Positions 46,250 through 56,950 of a DNA stretch of 64,000 nucleotides are shown here, one piece after another. The position numbers were made by a program, and so were the translations under genes. The notes below the pieces were generated by a model that saw only the letters and a program-made list of their open reading frames with translations, did no database searches and had not been told where the DNA came from. This DNA is from Fulvia fulva (Eukaryota > Ascomycota > Dothideomycetes > Mycosphaerellales > Mycosphaerellaceae). The stretch covers positions 2,170,001 through 2,234,000 of the forward strand of contig NC_063017.1 of the NCBI RefSeq assembly GCF_020509005.1, written 5' to 3'. Each line of letters opens with the position of its first letter. Position 1 is the first letter of the stretch.

Positions 46250-46950
46250 TTAACGAAGCGTTTATAGTATCGCTAATAATACCGTCTTCGGGTATATCCT
46301 CGTTCGGAATCTACCCTAGTAGTAGTATAAAGCCGGCTAGCCTATCCTTCGTAGGATAGTTATAGTAGAAGTCCGCGATAGAGGCGTCGGTAGTATCTAT
46401 TAACTCCTTAGCGGGCTCCTAAGTAGGCTCACTATGACTAACCTATTATACTAGATACTCGTATCGTCTCTCCTTCCTTCTACTACGTAGCGCTAGTCCC
46501 GGCGGTAGTATACTCTTTATATCTAGTACCGTATCTAGTAACTAATACGTACTTATGTCGCTATTATCGTCTTCTACCTCTATAGGCGCTAGTAGTAGTT
46601 ACACTTGGCCTAGTATCGGTTTGTAAACCGGTATTAGTAGGTTAGCGTAGAAGCCGTTATATAAGTTGCTTAGCGATTGCGGTAAATTTAGGCGATACGT
46701 ATCGTATAGTAGTACTTTAGTAATTGTATAAGGTCCGGTCTAGCGGTAGTTAAGTTTCTTTAACGGGCGCTTAGTACGCTAGTTACGAGTACTAAGGTAT
46801 ACTATATTACCTACTTCGTATCGTAGTACGATCGTACGGTATTTATTCGCGTACTCGGCTTACGACGCTTATACTATCTCTATCGAGTCTCTTAGTTTAT
46901 AGCGAAGCTCTGTTATGCGCTATACGAAGGCATTTACTAATTCCGCGTCT
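46250..46950 (-). pseudogene. Gypsy-D integrase end and chromodomain remnant
   Basis: On the minus strand an integrase C-terminal segment is readable (ANKYRTIVLRYEVGNIVYLS, then TGPYTITKVLL). Further on RRYEYLV and EPTQEPAKELIDTTDASIAD keep the outline of a chromodomain with several aromatic residues lost to RIP. The region is separated from the integrase core by LINE5. Confidence 0.65.
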
Positions 46951-46965
46951 AGGCGTTGTTTATAT

Positions 46966-47883
46966 AGATAGATAGATGATTCATTTACCCGTTGTGGTGC
47001 CCTCCGGCCTATACGGGTTTATGTCTATATATGTTGCTACATAAGGTAGGAAACCTGTTCCTAGGTAAAAACCTCCTCTCCTTCTCTAATAGCTTCCTTG
47101 CCATGAGTTCTCAGTTTTCCTTCCATTAGGGTGCACTAGTGTCATGGTGGTTAGCCTCTGACTACCTTGTCTGCAACCCTGGAGTTGTCCCCCTCTTCCT
47201 GCTCTCCTCCTCCTTCTTTCTCTCCTCAATCCATCTCTCTGTTTCCCTAGTAAGAGAGAACTGCTCCAAAAATCCTTGGTGGATGATCCACCTTGTAATT
47301 CTCTGGAGGTCTCCCTTATTGCTGATCATGGCTTGGAAGTTTCTGTTCCTTGCCCTTGCCCTCCATTCACCTCTCCCTGTACTCCATTCTTTGCAAACCA
47401 GAAGTCTATGTTCGACATTCTGGGACAGGTAGCCGCATGGGCAACTCTTGTCTTCGATACCTGGGACTTTTCTCTGATGCAGGTATGCCCTGACTCCGAT
47501 GTGTTCAGAGCGGATTTGTATTGCTATGCTTGCTTCTGACCTGGTCAGGTCTGAGTACAGTAGGTAGTTGTGGCTACCAAACTGTTGGAGTGCCTTTGGG
47601 GTTCCTGGCCTCTGTGGGGTTCTTGTCCATTCAGTCTTCCAGAGGAGTCCTGCCATCCTTTCAGCTAGAGACTGTTGCTTCTTCCCTTGGCTGGCTGCTG
47701 ATTCTCTCCCCTGAGCCCCTCTGTCCTGTTCCTGCTGGGCTAGGTGCAGCTGTTCTGTTAGTTCTTTGAACTTCTGCAGGTCCTGCTGCTTCTGTGGGGC
47801 TGGATTGGGTCTTGCTTGTCTGTGCCTTCTTGTGTACTGGCCCCTGATTTTGTTGACTGCCTTCTAGATTACTAGCTAGGCTG
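46966..47883 (-). mobile_element. LINE5: short 5'-truncated Tad1-like LINE
   Basis: An insertion of about 0.92 kb in the integrase region of Gypsy-D, flanked by a TSD of 14-16 bp, ggcgttgtttatata(g), at 46952 and 47884. The (TATC)n tail is on the left. Only the C-terminal part of ORF2 is present, and there is no 1,078-bp module. It is not RIP-mutated. Confidence 0.88.
47162..47880 (-). CDS. LINE5 ORF2 C-terminal fragment
   Basis: The frame is open from near the truncation point to the stop at 47162-47164. The methionine at 47656 lies inside the homology and is not a true start. The sequence aligns by eye with the C-terminal regions of LINE1 and LINE2: RSEASIAIQIRSEHIGVRAY, then the knuckle CPCGYLSQNVEHRLLVC, and ITRWIIHQGFLEQFSL. 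No RT catalytic motif is left. The divergence from LINE1 and LINE2 makes it a third family or subfamily. It is a dead fragment by truncation rather than by RIP. Confidence 0.8.
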
Positions 47884-47899
47884 GGCGTTGTTTATATAG

Positions 47900-49565
47900 G
47901 AGTAGCTATATAGGTAGGTTGAGCTCTATATCCGCGTATCTCGGATTCTTGCTAATGTTAGCTATAAAGGGGCTTATACTAGTCGTTTTAGAGACATAGT
48001 TATTAGCTATAAATTCTACGAGCGGTAACTAGTCCGGCTAGTTATCTTATATATAGCTAATAAATACGCGTAGATATTGCTCTATTATCTTATTCGTAGT
48101 CTCGCTCTATTCATCGGTCTTAGGATAATACCTAGTAGAGATCTTACGCTTAATCTATAGTAGTTTATAAAGGCGTCCCTAAAAGGCTAAAATCTATTAA
48201 GGTCCGCGGTCCGATATAATCGTCTTTAGTAATCCGTAGCGTAAGAAGATATACTTAATATAGACGTAGGCGATGTATTTAGCTATTATTTCGAGAACTA
48301 GAATATAGTAGCGCTCCTTACCTAGTCTATTAGTCACCGTGAGCGCATTCTCGTACTATTGACCGTCGGCCGTACACTCCGCTCTAGGCAAGTCGACAAC
48401 GAAGTCTATAGTAACATTATCCTAAGTATCGAAGGGGACAGGTAGTAGGGCCAAAAGTCCGTACTATAGTTCGGTAATACTACGGCTATTACGATATATC
48501 CGGTAGGCGCGTACGAAAGATCTAATAAAACGGGTTATCCTTAGCTATATATAATATCGTAATACGAGCCTACTCGTAGTAGTCTTACCTAGGTGTCCGG
48601 CTACCGGTATATCGTAAAAGGCTTTAACTATACGTATATAGACAGTATTCTCCTTATCCTCTATAGGTAGAACGAAGAGGCTATATCCGCTATGTCGGTT
48701 CTTAATATATATTATACTATCGACTAGCATTACGTACTTGTCGTCTATCTTCTTCTTTCGGAGTAGTTTTACTAGTTCTCCTACCGCGAGTTAGGTAGTA
48801 GCTTCGACTACGTTATCTTGTTCGTATAACTTACTAATATCTACTACTAGGGCTTCGTCTATAACTACTCCTTCTACTTCGGATACGGATAGTCTTAGGA
48901 TCTAGCTTATACTAACCGATAGGAAGTGTTCTAGTTTCAGTAGTACCCTATCCTATTAAGTATAACGCGGATCTGACTTGTTATATAAGATAGCGTCTTA
49001 GGAACGTCGAAAAAGGCTATCTAGCTTCGCTCCTTATACTCCTAGTCGGTATACAATCTTAAAGAAGAACTATAATAGGAACTCGGCCTACCTAGCTTAG
49101 CGTCTGTTTAGCTACTTAGATATTAAAAAGTATTCTAAGTTCTTATAGTCGCTATAGACAAGTATAGGGTAGCCGCTTAGGTCGGTAAAGTTCTCGAAGT
49201 CTAGTCTATCGATGTCGCCGGCTATTAGCTCTAGCTTCTATTCCTTAAACGCCTTAACGATTACGAGTAACTCCTTATCGTAGATGTCGTAGTTATACTC
49301 CTACGGGCTCATCTTTTTCGATAGGTATACGATAGGGCGGAGGATATTATCCTCGTTATATTACAATAGGACTACTACGGTCATAAAGTCGCTTACGTTA
49401 GTCTCTAAGACGGTACGTCTCCCGGGGATAAACATCGCTAGTACTATTCCCTTAGCGTCGGTAAATGCTTACTTTAGTCCTTCGAACGCATTCTAACATT
49501 CGTTTGTCTAGTACTAGGGGTTGTCCTTCTTAGTTAGCTTTACTATAGGTAGAACTATCTTACTA
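47900..49565 (-). pseudogene. Gypsy-D RNase H and integrase remnant
   Basis: Minus strand. RNase H follows the Copia-2 insertion point: YDIYDKELLVIVNAFKE, VYSDYKNLEYF and LNRRQARQAEFL at about 49360-49060. The integrase zinc region is open at 48545-48730 (TVYIRIVKAFYDIPVAGHLG), then IDFVVDLP, ISDRGPQQ and NKIIEQYLRVF carry traces of the DDE core. Stops are of the RIP type. Confidence 0.75.
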
Positions 49566-49570
49566 TAGTC

Positions 49571-49804
49571 TGTTAAACAGGTACGAGTTGCGCAGCAGTG
49601 GAAGACGGCGGATCACACCAAAGACGAAGAAGGACCTAATGGGATAGCGTGTATCTACATACAGTATCGCCGGTGTTGGTGTAGGTAGATGCTAGGTGTC
49701 CGGATGTTGGCCAGCCTATAGGCTGGCAAACCCTAGTCACGTGATCTAATCACATGACACACCCACACCTACATGCTTGTCCTGCGGCCTGTATGTTCTC
49801 AACA
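49571..49804 (-). repeat. Copia-2 3' LTR
   Basis: TGTTAAACAGG...TTCTCAACA, 234 bp, same as 54874-55107. Contains the inverted repeat ccagcctataggctgg and two runs cacgtgat / atcacatg. A purine run (minus strand GAGTGGGAG, 49805-49813) lies next to it as polypurine tract. Confidence 0.95.
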
Positions 49805-49839
49805 CTCCCACTCAGGCCACATGGTCTCCTACAATCCCT

Positions 49840-52800
49840 TTACGCAAGCTGGAGCTGCCTTACAAAGTTTTGGAACTGCTGGCCATTGAGGGGCTTTGTT
49901 AACCCATCAGCAGCCATGTCCTTTGTATGGCAGTAGTCCACTGCAATCTTCTTCTGCCACCAGAGATGTCTGACATAGTTATATGCAACATCAATATGCT
50001 TTGACCTTTCATGCACATGGGCATCTTTGACAAGTGTCAAAGCGGCTTGGTTGTCACCCATGAGCTTGACTGGCCTTAGCTCGTCAACAGTGCCCTTGCT
50101 TGCCCTTACACTCGGCTGGAAAGAGCTCTTTCCCACCAGTTCTGGGCACCCCATTTCCCTGAGGACAGCAGCAAGAAATTGTGACTGCTTTGCGGCTGCG
50201 TTCATAGCCATGAACTCAGCTTCCATTGTTGATGTTGCAACAGACTTCTGCTTCCTACTCATCCAGGACACAGGTGATCCACAAAGGAACCACACGTATC
50301 CCAGAATTGAGACTCTATCCACTTTGTCCATAGCGTAGTCAGAGTCCGAGTATCCCTGGAGATTGCCCCCTCCCTTTCTATACATAAGACCTAGGTCTGG
50401 GTACGACCGCAGGTATCGGGAGAGCTTCTTCAAAGCCTTCATATGCTGCTGCGAGGGATCAGCAACAAATGAGCTAATTCTTCCAAGGGGGAATGCTAAG
50501 TCTGGCCTTGTCATTGTCATTGGCCACATCCAGGTACCATTGTGGCTCTGGTAATCCTGTTTGTTGCACCTCTCATCCATAGGTGCCGTAGGTACTAAAT
50601 GCTCGTAGCTCTCCATAGGTGAGTGGGTTGGCGTAGCCTTCTCTCTAGCCATGTTCATCTTGGCTAAGTTAGCGTGGACATAGTGTCCTTGATCAAGCTT
50701 CAAAGTGCCTTGGGACCTGTCTCTTGTAATCCTCATTCCAAGGATCTTCGTAGGTTCACCAAGATCTTTAATCTTAAACACTTTTCCAAGCTCAGCCTTA
50801 AACCACTGAACATCTGACAGCTTCGGAGCTGCAATGGGTATGTCATCCACATGGGTAAGGACCATAAGGTCTCTATCCGTATGGATAAGTAGGCATGGAT
50901 CTACCTGGGACTGGGTAAATCCAATCTTCTCTAGCTTCGCAACACAAAGCTTGTTCCAGTCTCTAGCTGCTTGCTTAAGCCCATAAAGGCTTCGTAGGAC
51001 CTTGAACACCATGTTTGGAGGTGCTTCAACTCCTGGGGGTGGGATCATATAGATGTCTTCAAGAAGGCTGCTTTGGGTAAAAGCATTATTCACATCCACT
51101 AGGTGCATCTCGAGATCTCTCTCACATACTACTGCCATGAATACTCGGAGAGTATCATGTCTAACAGTAGGTGCAAAGGTCTCTTCGAAGTCAACCCCAT
51201 ATTTCTGTGAAAACCCTCTTGCAACTAGTCTTGCCTTGAACTTCTCAATGGCTCCACTAATCATTCTTTTCACATCAAAGACCCACCTAGAAGTAATTAG
51301 ATTCGCACCCTTTGGCGGTACAACTGCTTCCCAGGTGTTGTTGCTTGCTAAGGCAATAAGTTCGTTCTCGATTGCCTCTCTCCACATATGTCCCCATTCG
51401 GGGTCTCCTACGGCTGCCTTATAGGACTTTGGGATTGGCACTTCCTGCTGATAGGCTATGGCCTGCCCAACAGCAGCAAATGCATGTTCTTCCACGTCGT
51501 TCAGAATCTCCTCTACCCAGCTCATTGTAGGGTCTAGATGGAACATCTGGGCGATAAGAGCCTTATGGTGTTTAGCCTCATGCTCTTCAGAGTTATCATC
51601 TCCGTCCCCCCTTGACCTCTTGTTGCCTGCAACCTGAGGTGGCGCTAGGTGTTCGGATGGGTCGAACTGAACGACATCTTCTTTTTCTTTCATTGGAGTA
51701 CCCTGATCTCCAAACTTCTGGTATTCCCCAATGTCCTTTGGGGGAGGGGGAAGTTGCACAAACAGCGGTTGCTGTGGTGTTGATGACTTGGGTAGGTTCT
51801 GTACAGATCCACCGTTATCGGCCTTCGACAGTGTTGAAACCGCCTCAATATTTTCTCCTGGCCTTCGTAACGGTGTCTCTGATAATCCCCTATCGGAAAA
51901 TTTCGCCCCAAAGGGCTTCCTCCCAACAGGATTGCGCTGTGGCGCTCGACTCGGCTGGTTAGTGAAGGTGATACCAAGATCCATATCTCCCCCCTTCTCA
52001 TTCTCAAACCAGTCGACGTGACTATGCGCTTTTATTGCTTTCATGTCGGGATCCCAGAACAGCCATTGTTTTGTGGTGTTTTCTGAGTAGCCCACAAACA
52101 CGGCTTCTTTTCCTCGGTTCATCAACTTGTCTCTCCTCAAGCCTTGAGGTTGGGCTCTTGGGTCTACATAGACCACAGCTTTGCATCCCCAGACGCGGAA
52201 ATGGTCGACTGACGGTACTTGGCTAGTAAAGGCTTCTTCTGGTGAAAGAGCAATACCATCAATGATCGGACCATTAGGCAGTCTGTTTCTGATCACAGTC
52301 TGTGCTTGCAAAGCTTCTGGCCAGAACTCAACTGGCATGCCAGAGTCTTCAAGCATAGCCCGGACTGTGTTCTCAGAGGCTTGAATTGACCTTTCCACAG
52401 GTCCATTTTGAAGAGAGTTGTAGGCATCAGTTGTGTCCATCTGAGTGCCAAACTCCTTCTCCCACTCTTTTAGCAAGGCGAGAATTTCCTTTGCACCATC
52501 ACTGCGGATCGCAGACAGAAAGCACCTTGACTGCCGTTCTGCCTGGACCTTCCAATCCCGTAGGGCTGCAGGAGCGTCGCTCCTGGCCTTCAAAGGGATT
52601 ACCCACTTCTTCCTAGAGAAGTTGTCTACAATCTCAAGCCAATATTTGTATCCTAGCCTAGAGACTGCGCCCTGAAAAGGCCCACAGATGTCAATGGAGA
52701 TGAGGGCCAGCCTCTCCCCTTTCCTCTCTGTGGCAGGTCCTTTGAACTTCCTCATGTTTGCAAGGGAGCAGACCTTGCAATTCTGGTGTTCAGAAGGAAC

Positions 52801-54366
52801 AGGAATGGGATCTTTCTTGTCAGTGACTCTATGCAGGTTTCTTAGCAGTCCCTTGCCAAGGTGTGCACATCTTCTATGCCATAGCTCCCACTGATCTTCG
52901 GACTCAGTGTTAGCCATAGCGGTACCGTCACGTTCTTGAGAGAGTATGCCAGCATGCTGTGGCTCAAGAATTTCCGAGATCGAGTGGATAAACGGTACTC
53001 CTCCTCGAAGTTTGGTCTGGACAACGGGTTTACCAGACAAGGATTTTAGGGTGAAACTGGGTGGTTGGACAGCAAACTGTTGGCTGAACTGATTCCACGA
53101 AACAAGACTAACTCCAAGGCCAGGAACAAACAGGACATTTTCTAAGACAATTTGCTTTCCAGAAGGACCACCCATTACTGCACTTCCCATATGTGTAGCT
53201 TGTAGATAGCCACCCCCAACCTTGATCCACTTCCTCTTTTGAAGAGGCTTCAGTGTCCTGAATAGTGAATCTTGGTCAGTCATATGTGATGATGCACAAG
53301 AGTCAAGCAACCACTCGGACGAGGGGTACTTGCCTTTGGCTTCCACAGTGGAATGGGCAACCTCATCAACATCATCATCTTCTGATGGTATCTCAGGGTC
53401 TGATGCGTCTTCCTGGGTCGCATGGGCCCTTGCAGGCTTACTAGAGGAGGCCTTTGGCTTGCGGCTCTCCTTCATCTGCTTTGCAAGGTCCGTCATCACC
53501 TTGAGGACATCACGAAGGTTTGGTGATGATGACCTCCTACGAGGTGGTGACGGTTGTCTCTTAGCAGGGTAGGTAACCCTAGCTAGTTTGTCCTTGTTCC
53601 TAACAGCCTGCTGAGCTGCAGAAAGGTGTGGGCACTTGCTCATAAAATGGTCACCACCGCAGAGATGGCACGTGAGCTTGCCCTGGAAACCCTTCTTAGC
53701 GAACATGGCTGTCCCTTGATGAATCATTGATTCTTGCTTCTCCCTAAGAATTGCAAGAATGTCTTGTGGTGAGAGATTCACCTGGGCATCAATTGCATCG
53801 CGAATTGAGCCAAATGAGTCTGGCAGAGCTGCTAAGAGTTGCTGGATCTTTCTGTCCTCAGTCTTGATGTCTTGGAACTGAGGCGAGATTGAAACAGCCC
53901 TCCTTGCAATTGAGCTAAGCTCCTGCCAGGCGTCATCTATAGACTGGTCTTCTGTCATCACGAAATTGGTGTATTGCTGAAGCAAACTTCTTCCAGTAGC
54001 GAGAAGTCTTCTCTTATATTTAGCTTCAGCCCATTCCCACAACTCCTTCGCATGCCGGATCTCGTATGTCATCTCTTGGTCATCTGTCGACAGACAGATG
54101 TACATCTCATACAGGGCCGTTGCATTGTGCCGTCTGTACGATGCCTTCCTTATCGCTTGATCCAAAGGAAGGGATGACTCCGATGATGCAGAGGGTGTCG
54201 CTATAGATGGGGTTGCAGCGGGAATGTCCGTGATGATGTCTTCGAGGACCCAGTCAACCTGCTTTGATACCAGGTGTATTCTCATCAGCTTGAACCATGT
54301 TTCGTGGTTCTCTCTTGTCAGAAGAGGTGCTGCTCTCTTTCTTATGAACCCAGTCTCGTTCTCCAT
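49840..54366 (-). CDS. Copia-2 Gag-Pol polyprotein
   Basis: 1,508 residues from ATG 54364-54366. The frame is open to 54540, but only from a GTG, so I reject that start. Order: Gag (WEWAEAKYKRRLLATGRSLL), zinc knuckle CHLCGGDHFMSKC, protease LLDSCASSHMTD (Cys replaces the usual Gly after Asp-Ser), GAG-pre-integrase (LWHRRCAHLGKG, CKVCSLANMRK), integrase core (SIDICGPFQG, IRSDGAKE), RT (LVARGFSQKYGVDFEETFAP, VDVNNAFTQ and catalytic LTHVDDIPI), and RNase H (DSDYAMDKVDR, VATSTMEAEFMA, DNQAALTLVKD, KHIDVAYNYVRH, DMAADGLTKPL). A single ORF for Gag and Pol is usual in Copia. No RIP stops are seen. It should support a full replication cycle. Confidence 0.95.
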   Translation of the reverse strand: MENETGFIRKRAAPLLTRENHETWFKLMRIHLVSKQVDWVLEDIITDIPAATPSIATPSASSESSLPLDQAIRKASYRRHNATALYEMYICLSTDDQEMTYEIRHAKELWEWAEAKYKRRLLATGRSLLQQYTNFVMTEDQSIDDAWQELSSIARRAVSISPQFQDIKTEDRKIQQLLAALPDSFGSIRDAIDAQVNLSPQDILAILREKQESMIHQGTAMFAKKGFQGKLTCHLCGGDHFMSKCPHLSAAQQAVRNKDKLARVTYPAKRQPSPPRRRSSSPNLRDVLKVMTDLAKQMKESRKPKASSSKPARAHATQEDASDPEIPSEDDDVDEVAHSTVEAKGKYPSSEWLLDSCASSHMTDQDSLFRTLKPLQKRKWIKVGGGYLQATHMGSAVMGGPSGKQIVLENVLFVPGLGVSLVSWNQFSQQFAVQPPSFTLKSLSGKPVVQTKLRGGVPFIHSISEILEPQHAGILSQERDGTAMANTESEDQWELWHRRCAHLGKGLLRNLHRVTDKKDPIPVPSEHQNCKVCSLANMRKFKGPATERKGERLALISIDICGPFQGAVSRLGYKYWLEIVDNFSRKKWVIPLKARSDAPAALRDWKVQAERQSRCFLSAIRSDGAKEILALLKEWEKEFGTQMDTTDAYNSLQNGPVERSIQASENTVRAMLEDSGMPVEFWPEALQAQTVIRNRLPNGPIIDGIALSPEEAFTSQVPSVDHFRVWGCKAVVYVDPRAQPQGLRRDKLMNRGKEAVFVGYSENTTKQWLFWDPDMKAIKAHSHVDWFENEKGGDMDLGITFTNQPSRAPQRNPVGRKPFGAKFSDRGLSETPLRRPGENIEAVSTLSKADNGGSVQNLPKSSTPQQPLFVQLPPPPKDIGEYQKFGDQGTPMKEKEDVVQFDPSEHLAPPQVAGNKRSRGDGDDNSEEHEAKHHKALIAQMFHLDPTMSWVEEILNDVEEHAFAAVGQAIAYQQEVPIPKSYKAAVGDPEWGHMWREAIENELIALASNNTWEAVVPPKGANLITSRWVFDVKRMISGAIEKFKARLVARGFSQKYGVDFEETFAPTVRHDTLRVFMAVVCERDLEMHLVDVNNAFTQSSLLEDIYMIPPPGVEAPPNMVFKVLRSLYGLKQAARDWNKLCVAKLEKIGFTQSQVDPCLLIHTDRDLMVLTHVDDIPIAAPKLSDVQWFKAELGKVFKIKDLGEPTKILGMRITRDRSQGTLKLDQGHYVHANLAKMNMAREKATPTHSPMESYEHLVPTAPMDERCNKQDYQSHNGTWMWPMTMTRPDLAFPLGRISSFVADPSQQHMKALKKLSRYLRSYPDLGLMYRKGGGNLQGYSDSDYAMDKVDRVSILGYVWFLCGSPVSWMSRKQKSVATSTMEAEFMAMNAAAKQSQFLAAVLREMGCPELVGKSSFQPSVRASKGTVDELRPVKLMGDNQAALTLVKDAHVHERSKHIDVAYNYVRHLWWQKKIAVDYCHTKDMAADGLTKPLNGQQFQNFVRQLQLA

Positions 54367-54860
54367 TTTTTGTAAGTTGAGGGACAGGTTGGCTGCCCTC
54401 AGGTAAAAGGATGTATTCGGTCGTACGCGATCGGATCGAAATGGGATAAACCGAACGCGAGGTTGATAGCGGAGAGGATGGCTATCCGCCGGGAAGAGGA
54501 GGAAAGTCGGTCGGTAAGGATCGTGTTGGTGCTGAGACACTGTAGCGTAACTCTCTCAGCAGAGGGGGTTTCTGAGACACTGCGGCTCTCTCAGATGGAA
54601 CAGTTAGTCGATGCGAACGCGATGTCCGGAGAGCGACTCTTCTCAGTAAGCTCGCCCACTTGTCTGAGGTATTGGCACAGGCTCCCTGACTCGGAGTCTG
54701 ACAGTGCCTCACTAGGCTCTTTCACGTCTTATATGCACCTACAGCGCGGCTGTAGCTTCCTGTGCAATGCGGGTGCGGCCTCCAGTCTGCCTTCCTTTTG
54801 TTCTGAAGAGGAATAACTCCAATACGACTTTGTCGAGGGTGAAACACCGAGTTGCTAACC
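54367..54860 (-). other. Copia-2 5' leader
   Basis: About 0.5 kb between the primer site and the ATG. It has no supported gene. A repeat of the octamer ctctcagc/actgtagc type and the phrase tgagacactg occurs twice near 54533-54580 (a short duplication). The leader probably holds packaging signals, which I cannot identify. Confidence 0.4.
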
Positions 54861-54873
54861 CGGGCTCATAACC
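54854..54873 (-). other. Copia-2 primer-binding site (half-tRNA-iMet type)
   Basis: Directly inside the 5' LTR the minus strand reads GGTTATGAGCCCGGGTTAGC. The first twelve bases, GGTTATGAGCCC, are complementary to the anticodon stem-loop of initiator tRNA-Met (GGGCUCAUAACC). This is the half-tRNA priming known from Drosophila copia. Confidence 0.75.
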
Positions 54874-55107
54874 TGTTAAACAGGTACGAGTTGCGCAGCA
54901 GTGGAAGACGGCGGATCACACCAAAGACGAAGAAGGACCTAATGGGATAGCGTGTATCTACATACAGTATCGCCGGTGTTGGTGTAGGTAGATGCTAGGT
55001 GTCCGGATGTTGGCCAGCCTATAGGCTGGCAAACCCTAGTCACGTGATCTAATCACATGACACACCCACACCTACATGCTTGTCCTGCGGCCTGTATGTT
55101 CTCAACA
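54874..55107 (-). repeat. Copia-2 5' LTR
   Basis: 234 bp, reads the same as 49571-49804; TSD tagtc follows at 55108-55112. Confidence 0.95.
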
Positions 55108-55112
55108 TAGTC

Positions 55113-56950
55113 CTTAATAAAGCGTCGATAGAAGCCTAAGAATCTATTAAACGTAAGGATGTCTTTTACGTTAGTAGGAGTCCCCTATTTATGTATCGCT
55201 TATACCTTAGCTAGGTCTATTAATACGCTATCCTTACTTATAATCAATCCGAGGTACTTAGTAGACTAAGTATAGAACTCGTATTTAGAGATATCGAGCT
55301 AAAGGCCTGCCTTACCGTATTTACGGAGTACCTTCTTTATATACTCGATATGTTCTTCGAGCGTATCGCTAAAGATTAGGATGTCGTCGAGGTACGCGGA
55401 CGTAAAGTCGTCGAGGAACTCTCTTAGGGTATCGTTAATATACAATTGAAATGTCCCGGGTGTATTATATAGTCTAAACGGTATTACTAAGCACTCGAAC
55501 TAGCTATACCGTATTGTAAACGCCGTTAGCTATTCCGACCCTTCCGCTATACGTATACGGTTAAAGGCGGCGATGATATCTAGCTTATTAAAGTACTTCT
55601 TCCCTATAATACGGTTAAGTATATCCTATATTAGGGGTATAGGATACCTAGATTTTATCGTACGTTCGTTTACCTATCTATAGTTGATATAAACTCTAAG
55701 TCCTCCGCTAGGTTTCTTAACGATAAGTATAGGTAAAGGTACGTCTACCCTTCCTTCGTATCTACGGATACCCTTCTAGGCTAATTGTTCTTAGACCTAA
55801 TAAGCTATTACCTCGTCCTCTTAGTTTAATATACGGTAAGGTCGGCTAAAGGGCAGAGTCGCGCTAGGCTTTAGTTTAATCTTATAGTCGATACCTAGCC
55901 TATACGGTAGGAGCTCCTTCGTATCTTGCTTAGAAAAGACGTATATAAACTCGTAATAGATAGGTAGGAGGTGATCCTTCGGATCGATTGTCTCCTCCTT
56001 TTTCTTTATAAACTTGTTAATATTAGACTATACGTATATCTTATAAGCGGATAGTATCGGGCTAGTACGCTACGCTACTAGTACGAACGCCGCTACTCGA
56101 GTATCTAGTCGTTCGATAGTTTTATTATCGGATAGCATTCTATAGCTAGTATTAGGCCTATATTCTACTACCTTACGTATATTCCGAGTACTTATAGTAT
56201 AAGCTATTAAAGGGTCCGTTACGCGGAGATTCCCTAGTTACTATTATTCGTTCTTATCGAAAATAAACATTATATATACTTTGGCTCCCTTTTGCCTAGC
56301 TATCCTGTCGATAGCCGCTTCGCTAACTTCCTAGATATCGATATCCGGTAGTATCGGTACGGGCGGCGTCTCGGTCGATATCTCGGGCTTAGGTCGTTAC
56401 TTTATAATTACGTCGGAAGTTATAGTCTAGACTAGATCTCCTTTATCGTCTTCTTTAACGGTGGCTTGATATAGTAATCGGGTCTTTAGAGCTACTTCGA
56501 AGCTTTGCTTAGTAATTATAGGCTCCTACTTATCGTTAATACTCTATACCTAGACTAGCTTGCCGCTCTATAGGCAATGTTCCTTATAGTACTCCGAGTC
56601 GAGGGTTATTATACTAGAGGCAAAGTGGATACCTAGCTAATATTTATCGTGCTAAGGTCTACCTAGTACTATATCGTATTCTAGATAAGTAACCTAGAAC
56701 GTTCTCGTTTCTCTATAGCTATTACTAAGCGTGAATTCTATAGTTATACGGTATTTAATCATTTCCGTAGCTATAGACCTATTAGCTAATCCGAGTACTA
56801 ATAGGTTATTAAGCTTAGTTAAGGGTAGGTTATGTTTACGCGTATAAGAAGAGTTAATATAATCTAAGTTAGCACCGTTATTAAGGAAAGTCAATACATA
56901 TTGCCTATTAGCTACGCCCGGCATTACTAGGTATAAGCTAATAACTAGGT
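55113..56950 (-). pseudogene. Gypsy-D protease and RT remnant
   Basis: Minus strand. The protease is open at 56694-56924 (TFLNNGANLDYINSSY, where Asp-Asn-Gly has become Asn-Asn-Gly; then LPLTKLNNLLVLGLANRSIA). The RT follows: [36 protein letters not shown] and a well preserved catalytic [18 protein letters not shown] near 55330-55390. The frame leads into the Copia-2 insertion point. Stops are mostly RIP-type. Confidence 0.75.

Larger units (their letters stand above)
49571..55107 (-). mobile_element. Copia-2: intact, un-RIPped Copia retrotransposon
   Basis: 5,537 bp with two 234-bp LTRs that look identical and a perfect TSD tagtc (49566-49570 and 55108-55112). One uninterrupted polyprotein is encoded on the minus strand. 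It inserted between the RT and RNase H of Gypsy-D, right after the codons for FIKDY. Complete open frame and matching LTRs mark a very recent insertion, probably able to transpose. Confidence 0.95.

Noticed and set aside
54367..54540. 58-residue N-terminal extension of the Copia-2 polyprotein
   Set aside because: It would begin at GTG and has no Gag homology; the ATG at 54364-54366 fits better.
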